From Candidatus Equadaptatus faecalis (lineage in GTDB: Bacteria > Synergistota > Synergistia > Synergistales > Synergistaceae): a stretch of DNA of 50,090 nt. The stretch lies in the NCBI GenBank assembly GCA_018065065.1, contig JAGHTZ010000051.1:1-50090 (forward strand), read 5' to 3'. A program made the position numbers and the translations under genes. Below the pieces are notes generated by a model. The model had not been told where the DNA came from. It was given only the letters and a program-made list of their open reading frames with translations, and searched no databases. Positions 46,720-50,090 of this stretch are shown here, piece by piece (position 1 is the first letter of the stretch; every line of letters starts with the position of its first letter).

Positions 46720-47802
46720 TTACAGACTGTTTTTTTGTCCGGCTGCGCTTTCCCTGTATATATCCAGCATGAAAATTCCAAGGGAAAGAACAAGAGGCCC
46801 GAGGAAAAGCCCGACAAAGCCCCACAGATACAAGCCGCTGAAAAGACCGAGGAAAACAATCAGCATGTTTATGTCGCTATTGCCGGAAATGAAAAGCGGG
46901 CGTATGAGGTTGTCCGCCGTGCAGACAAGTCCGCCGCACCATGCAAGCAGCACAAACGCGTGGTAGTGGTCGCCTGACGCAAGAAGATAAATAACCGCAA
47001 AACCCCATACGGCGGGAGTGCCTATCATCGGAATCATACCGAAAATAAACATCATAAAGCCGAAGAAAATCGGGTTCGGAAGCTTCGCGAGATACCAGCC
47101 TATTCCGCCGAGTACACCCTGCACAAAACCGGTCAGCACTATGCCGTAGACAACTGCGCGGAGCATTGTCCTGCCTTTTTCAAAAAATTCCGCCTTCTTA
47201 TTTTTGCTGAGGGGCAGCAAATCTCCGGCGTAGTTTACGATTTTTTCGCCGTCGCGCAGCAGATAAAACGACGTAAATCCAACGACCACAAACAGCATCA
47301 AAAACTTTGACGTGCCGCTTACGATTTTCTGCGAAAGTCCCTTGGCAAGCATTGAGAACCATTTCAGCAGATTGGACGCGCCTTCCGCAAAATACGGCTG
47401 AGATTTTATGCTGTCCCAGTCTGATATACGCTTGCCGATGAACTGAAAATTATGCAGCCACTCGTAGATACTCTGCAAAATCGGCATAAATCCGCCTGCC
47501 TTAACAACGCTGTCGTAAGCCGAAGCCGCCTCCTGCGCAAGGAATATTGTTATCCAGAGTATCGGAAGCAGCATAAAGCATAAAATCACAAGCGTCACAA
47601 GCAACGACGAAACGTCCGAAAAACGGCCTTTGAACACAGAGGTATGCAGCTTTTTGTACAGCGGGTGCGCGAAAAGCGAAAAAACGACCGACCACGCAAG
47701 CGCGTGAAAAAACGGGCGCAGCAAAAGCGCGCACAAAAGCAGTATTCCTGCCGTAAAAATCATAAACGCCGTGTTTCTGCCGCCGGCTGTATCCTTTTCC
47801 AT
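46720..47802 (-). CDS. AI-2E family transporter (permease)
   Basis: A 360-residue membrane protein with the seven to eight hydrophobic segments of the AI-2E (TqsA/YdiK/PerM) family. It has an N-terminal pair of helices, a soluble insert (about residues 110-160), and the family-typical GMIPMIGTPAVWGFAV and DNLIRPLFISGNSDINMLIVF. Substrates of the family range from AI-2 export to sodium/proton antiport and are not predictable here. The ATG at 47802 is preceded at 7 nt by a run of nine G, which may serve as ribosome site. Confidence 0.9.
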   Translation of the reverse strand: MEKDTAGGRNTAFMIFTAGILLLCALLLRPFFHALAWSVVFSLFAHPLYKKLHTSVFKGRFSDVSSLLVTLVILCFMLLPILWITIFLAQEAASAYDSVVKAGGFMPILQSIYEWLHNFQFIGKRISDWDSIKSQPYFAEGASNLLKWFSMLAKGLSQKIVSGTSKFLMLFVVVGFTSFYLLRDGEKIVNYAGDLLPLSKNKKAEFFEKGRTMLRAVVYGIVLTGFVQGVLGGIGWYLAKLPNPIFFGFMMFIFGMIPMIGTPAVWGFAVIYLLASGDHYHAFVLLAWCGGLVCTADNLIRPLFISGNSDINMLIVFLGLFSGLYLWGFVGLFLGPLVLSLGIFMLDIYRESAAGQKNSL

Positions 47803-47809
47803 TGTCTGC

Positions 47810-47818
47810 CCCCCCCCT
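47810..47818 (-). repeat. G9 homopolymer at the ribosome binding site
   Basis: Nine consecutive C on the plus strand (G9 on the minus) lie about 7 nt before the ATG of the AI-2E family gene, exactly where the Shine-Dalgarno sequence should be. Such tracts can slip during replication. Confidence 0.8.
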
Positions 47819-47842
47819 GCACAATGCTCAATAACTATATAC

Positions 47843-47873
47843 ATTATAGTAGCACAAGCTGAAAAAATTCCAA
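47843..47873 (-). promoter_or_regulatory. Promoter of the AI-2E family gene
   Basis: Minus strand TATAAT (47843-47848) with TTGGAA at the longer than usual spacing of 19 bp. The -10 is perfect and lies about 40 nt before the start codon. Confidence 0.5.
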
Positions 47874-47892
47874 TGCAAATTTATCTGTTTTA

Positions 47893-47921
47893 TTGCTTTT
47901 GCGGCAGTTTGGTTATAAAAT
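47893..47921 (+). promoter_or_regulatory. Promoter of the aldo/keto reductase operon
   Basis: TTGCTT (47893-47898), 17 bp, TAAAAT (47916-47921), 32 nt before the ATG. It diverges from the AI-2E promoter. Confidence 0.65.
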
Positions 47922-47953
47922 CAGCGCAATGAATAAAAAAAGAGGTGTTTGAA

Positions 47954-49117
47954 ATGGCAGATTTCGGCTTCGGCTGTATGAGGCTTCCCGTTACTGATTC
48001 AAAAAATCTTTCGTCCTTTGATTTTCCGCTTATCGAAAAACTGTTCGACACTTATCTTGAACACGGCTTCAGATATTTTGACACGGCATACGTTTATCAC
48101 GGGGGAAAAGGAGAAGAAGCAGTCCGCAAAGCTCTTGTTGAACGCCACGCAAGAAACGAATTCGAGCTTGCGACAAAGCTGCCGCTGCGAACCTTCAAGG
48201 ATTTGGACGAACTGAAACAGATTTTTGACAAGCAGCTTGAAAACTGCGGCGTTGAATATTTTGACTATTATCTGCTGCACAACGTCGGGACAAATGTATG
48301 GGCGAGAATGAAGCAGCACAACGTCATCGGCTTTACGGCTGAGAAAAAAGCTGAGGGAAAAATAAAAAAGCTCGGCATATCCTTCCACGACAAGCCGGAG
48401 CTTTTTGACGAAATACTCTCGGAATACGCGGAAAAAATTGATTTCGTCCAGCTGCAGGTCAACTACGCCGACATGGAAACGGAGGGCGTACAGGCTCGCG
48501 AATGCCTTGAAATCGCGGCGAAATACAATCTGCCGGTAACTGTTATGGAGCCGGTAAAAGGCGGAACACTCGCGAAAATTCCCGCAGAAGCGGAAAAGCT
48601 TCTGCGCGGCATGCGTCCGGACGCGACGCCCGCCTCATGGGCGCTTCGCTTTGCCGCCTCACAGAAAGGCGTTGTACGCGTACTCTCAGGCATGAACAGC
48701 ATGGAGCAGCTCGAAGACAACCTGAAAACCTTTGAAAACTTCGAGCCGGTTACGGAAGAAGAAACCAAAATACTGTTCCGCGCGGCGGAAATAATAAACT
48801 CGCAGACTGCGGTCAAATGCACAGGCTGCGGATACTGCACGGAAGGCTGCCCGAAAGGCATCGCGATACACAAAATATTCGCTCTTTACAACAGCATATC
48901 GCGCCTCACCGGCAGCTTCTCAAGCGAACACACCTACTATACAAACCTTGTCCTGCAGACAGCCCTTGCAAGCAGCTGCATAAAATGCGGCAAATGCGAA
49001 CAGGCGTGCCCCCAGCATCTGAAAATCAGGACTCTGCTTGAAGACTGCGTTGAAAAGCTCGAGAACGGCAATGTAATACTCGCCCCGTTCCTCGAAAAGC
49101 TCAAAAACAATGGCTGA
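47954..49117 (+). CDS. Aldo/keto reductase with two C-terminal [4Fe-4S] motifs
   Basis: A 387-residue fusion. Residues 1-275 form an AKR TIM barrel with the catalytic set visible: Asp and Tyr in RYFDTAYVYHGG, Lys in ELATKLPLR and His in YYLLHNVG. Residues 285-365 hold two ferredoxin-like cysteine motifs: CTGCGYCTEGCP and CIKCGKCEQACP. Such proteins are frequent in anaerobes and probably link electron carriers to carbonyl reduction; the substrate is unknown. ATG at 47954 follows GAGGTG. The next gene overlaps by 8 bp. Confidence 0.93.
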   Translation: MADFGFGCMRLPVTDSKNLSSFDFPLIEKLFDTYLEHGFRYFDTAYVYHGGKGEEAVRKALVERHARNEFELATKLPLRTFKDLDELKQIFDKQLENCGVEYFDYYLLHNVGTNVWARMKQHNVIGFTAEKKAEGKIKKLGISFHDKPELFDEILSEYAEKIDFVQLQVNYADMETEGVQARECLEIAAKYNLPVTVMEPVKGGTLAKIPAEAEKLLRGMRPDATPASWALRFAASQKGVVRVLSGMNSMEQLEDNLKTFENFEPVTEEETKILFRAAEIINSQTAVKCTGCGYCTEGCPKGIAIHKIFALYNSISRLTGSFSSEHTYYTNLVLQTALASSCIKCGKCEQACPQHLKIRTLLEDCVEKLENGNVILAPFLEKLKNNG

Positions 49118-49535
49118 CGACCTCGCACGCGCCCGCGAACTGCTTGCGGCAGGCTCCTGCACCTGTGCGCTTGTCTGCGGAGGCAAAGAAATAACAAGCA
49201 CCGAGCGCGGCGTAAGACCGCTGCTTGAACTGTACGAAAGCGGCAGGAATTACTCCGCGTACTCGGCGGCAGACAAGGTAATCGGCAACGGCGCCGCCTT
49301 TCTTTACGTTCTTCTGGGCATTAAGAAAATATACTGCGGGGTCATAAGCGCAGACGCAAAAGCAACGCTTGACTCAAACGGGATTGAAATTACATACGGG
49401 GAACTTGTCCCGGCGATAATAAACCACGACAAAACCGGCTTCTGCCCCGTTGAAACGGCAGTAAAAGGAATAACGAAACCGCAGGCAGCGCTTGACGCCA
49501 TAAAAGCCCAGCTGCGAAAAATGAAGATAATCTAA
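49110..49535 (+). CDS. DUF1893 (TM1506-like) domain protein
   Basis: A 141-residue protein matching the DUF1893 pattern (TERGVRPLLELYESG, AADKVIGNGAAFLYVLLG, then GFCPVETAV). Structures of the family show a cytidine-deaminase-like fold, but the usual zinc-binding set is not evident, so activity is unknown. It overlaps the aldo/keto reductase by 8 bp, indicating translational coupling and a shared pathway. Confidence 0.85.
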   Translation: MADDLARARELLAAGSCTCALVCGGKEITSTERGVRPLLELYESGRNYSAYSAADKVIGNGAAFLYVLLGIKKIYCGVISADAKATLDSNGIEITYGELVPAIINHDKTGFCPVETAVKGITKPQAALDAIKAQLRKMKII

Positions 49536-49674
49536 ACCACACAGTGCATTTATAAAGTTTTTATAACTTTTACTTTATTTTTGTAAAGTTTTTAGACTGA
49601 TTTACGTTAGTTTTCTTGCTGAACGACAAGTTATGTTTTTTTGCAGATTTTTGCATTTTTTTGTAAATTTGCTA
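49536..49674 (+). other. AT-rich spacer with direct repeats
   Basis: No gene seen. TAAAGTTTTTA occurs at 49553-49563 and 49584-49594, 31 bp apart. A weak hairpin CTTG/CAAG (about 49613-49630) followed by T7 could terminate the upstream two-gene operon. Confidence 0.5.
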
Positions 49675-49702
49675 TTGACATTTCCAGAAATAAGCGTAAA
49701 AT
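49675..49702 (+). promoter_or_regulatory. Strong promoter of a structured transcript
   Basis: TTGACA (49675-49680), 16 bp, TAAAAT (49697-49702): perfect -35 and 5/6 -10. A transcript would begin near 49709. Confidence 0.75.
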
Positions 49703-49708
49703 ATTTTC

Positions 49709-50051
49709 TCGCCGTTGGAGCTTTGCTCCTTGGCTTGCGGTACATTGTACAGCGTCGGAAGCGTAGCCGCGCAAGGTAACATCCGGTTCTGTACACCGGC
49801 TATAGTATTTGCAATTAACTTAAAATCGCATGGCGCGCGTGCGTAGTCCATCCAAACCGTGGCAAACCAGCTGCTAAGTTTAGTATGAATGGGGAATCTT
49901 CGGTAACTGCAAGCTGGCTGGCGGCAGGGTCCCCGGACAAAAACGCTGTTCACTATCACGGCGGACTGTCGGGCACGCAACCGACGTAAAACAAATGAAT
50001 TCAAAGCGGCAGGCATTTGGACTTATGTTCGTTTGTCTGCCGTTGTTTTTG
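49709..50051 (+). ncRNA. Unassigned structured RNA or long leader (about 340 nt)
   Basis: Between a near-consensus promoter and an intrinsic terminator lies a region with no convincing ORF and much base-pairing potential. Stems include GGAGC/GCTCC (49718-49730), CTTGCGG with CCGCGCAAG (49733-49776), CCGG/CCGG (49783-49799), CCAGCT with AGCTGG (49867-49917) and GGGGA with TCCCC (49891-49934). I tested it against RNase P, tmRNA, SRP, T-box, cobalamin, glycine, lysine, SAM, TPP, FMN and c-di-AMP patterns from memory and found no match. It may be a riboswitch-type leader of a gene beyond the window or an independent RNA. Confidence 0.55.
50003..50051 (+). terminator. Intrinsic terminator of the structured transcript
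   Basis: CGGCAGGCA (50007-50015) pairs with TGTCTGCCG (50034-50042) with an inner GGAC/GTTC stem, followed by TTGTTTTTG. About 40 nt later AAAGGA resembles a ribosome site, so this could also be an attenuator before the next gene. Confidence 0.75.
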
Positions 50052-50090
50052 TCAACACTGATTCCTACGGGGAAAGGATTTACTTATAAG

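Noticed and set aside
49672-50016. A 114-codon minus-strand reading frame across the structured region
   Set aside because: It is antisense to a promoter-terminator framed, highly base-paired segment, has no ribosome site and its residue composition is not protein-like. Better explained as a shadow of RNA structure.
49709-50051. tmRNA, RNase P RNA or cobalamin riboswitch
   Set aside because: The 5' and 3' tRNA-like ends and tag of tmRNA are missing, the RNase P core GAGGAAAGTCC is absent, and no B12-box is seen. A short GGCAAACC match is not enough.

Overview
The window reads as the chromosome of a member of the Synergistota (Synergistetes). The best single clue is the pair of large secreted proteins (31877-36658 and 37915-39210) that end in a Ser/Gly-rich stretch, the motif SGGCNAGFG, one hydrophobic helix and a basic tail. 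This is the pattern of the Synergist-CTERM sorting signal. A LapA-like inner-membrane protein, a full rod-shape cluster and a K+-dependent-type membrane pyrophosphatase fit a rod-shaped diderm anaerobe. Genus cannot be fixed from the sequence alone. Almost all genes lie on the minus strand. The exceptions are an XRE-S24 regulator and the last two genes.

Reading in the direction of transcription (right to left), the core blocks are: (a) membrane pyrophosphatase hppA and an AI-2E family permease (44557-47802); (b) dnaG-rpoD (40751-44376); (c) rqcP-rex (28473-29386), with a good promoter overlapped by a Rex-like site; (d) yajC-secD-secF (25579-28341), closed by a strong bidirectional terminator; (e) lapA-like, recJ, rel, dtd, an MBL hydrolase and radC (19332-25459); (f) mreB-mreC-mreD-mrdA-rodA (13919-19228), the elongation machinery; (g) a tight ten-gene block from 13827 to 126: a TIGR03960-type radical SAM protein, a TIGR03936/DUF2344 protein, RNase G, smc, trmN6, rsmI, metG, tatD, tgt and a Sua5-type tsaC. 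A tRNA-Pro(CGG) follows from its own promoter. Much of block (g) concerns tRNA and rRNA modification or RNA turnover.

Between rqcP-rex and rpoD sits an accessory stretch (29508-40688) of different character. It holds an AAA/DUF4143 ATPase whose promoter carries three copies of a 12-bp repeat, a DUF4160-DUF2442 small-protein pair, a 1593-residue repeat protein with a dockerin module, a HEPN-like protein, two secreted proteins with cohesin-like domains, and a divergent XRE-S24 regulator. The cohesin-like and dockerin-like modules, with an X2-like module and Synergist-CTERM tails, suggest a small cell-surface scaffold resembling a cellulosome in logic but with no glycoside hydrolase in view. This is the most interesting part of the window and may be an undescribed surface-assembly system.

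At the right end, a plus-strand aldo/keto reductase with two [4Fe-4S] motifs overlaps a DUF1893 gene. It is followed by an approximately 340-nt strongly structured segment with its own consensus promoter and intrinsic terminator. I could not assign this segment to a known RNA class; it may be an independent RNA or the leader of a gene beyond the window.
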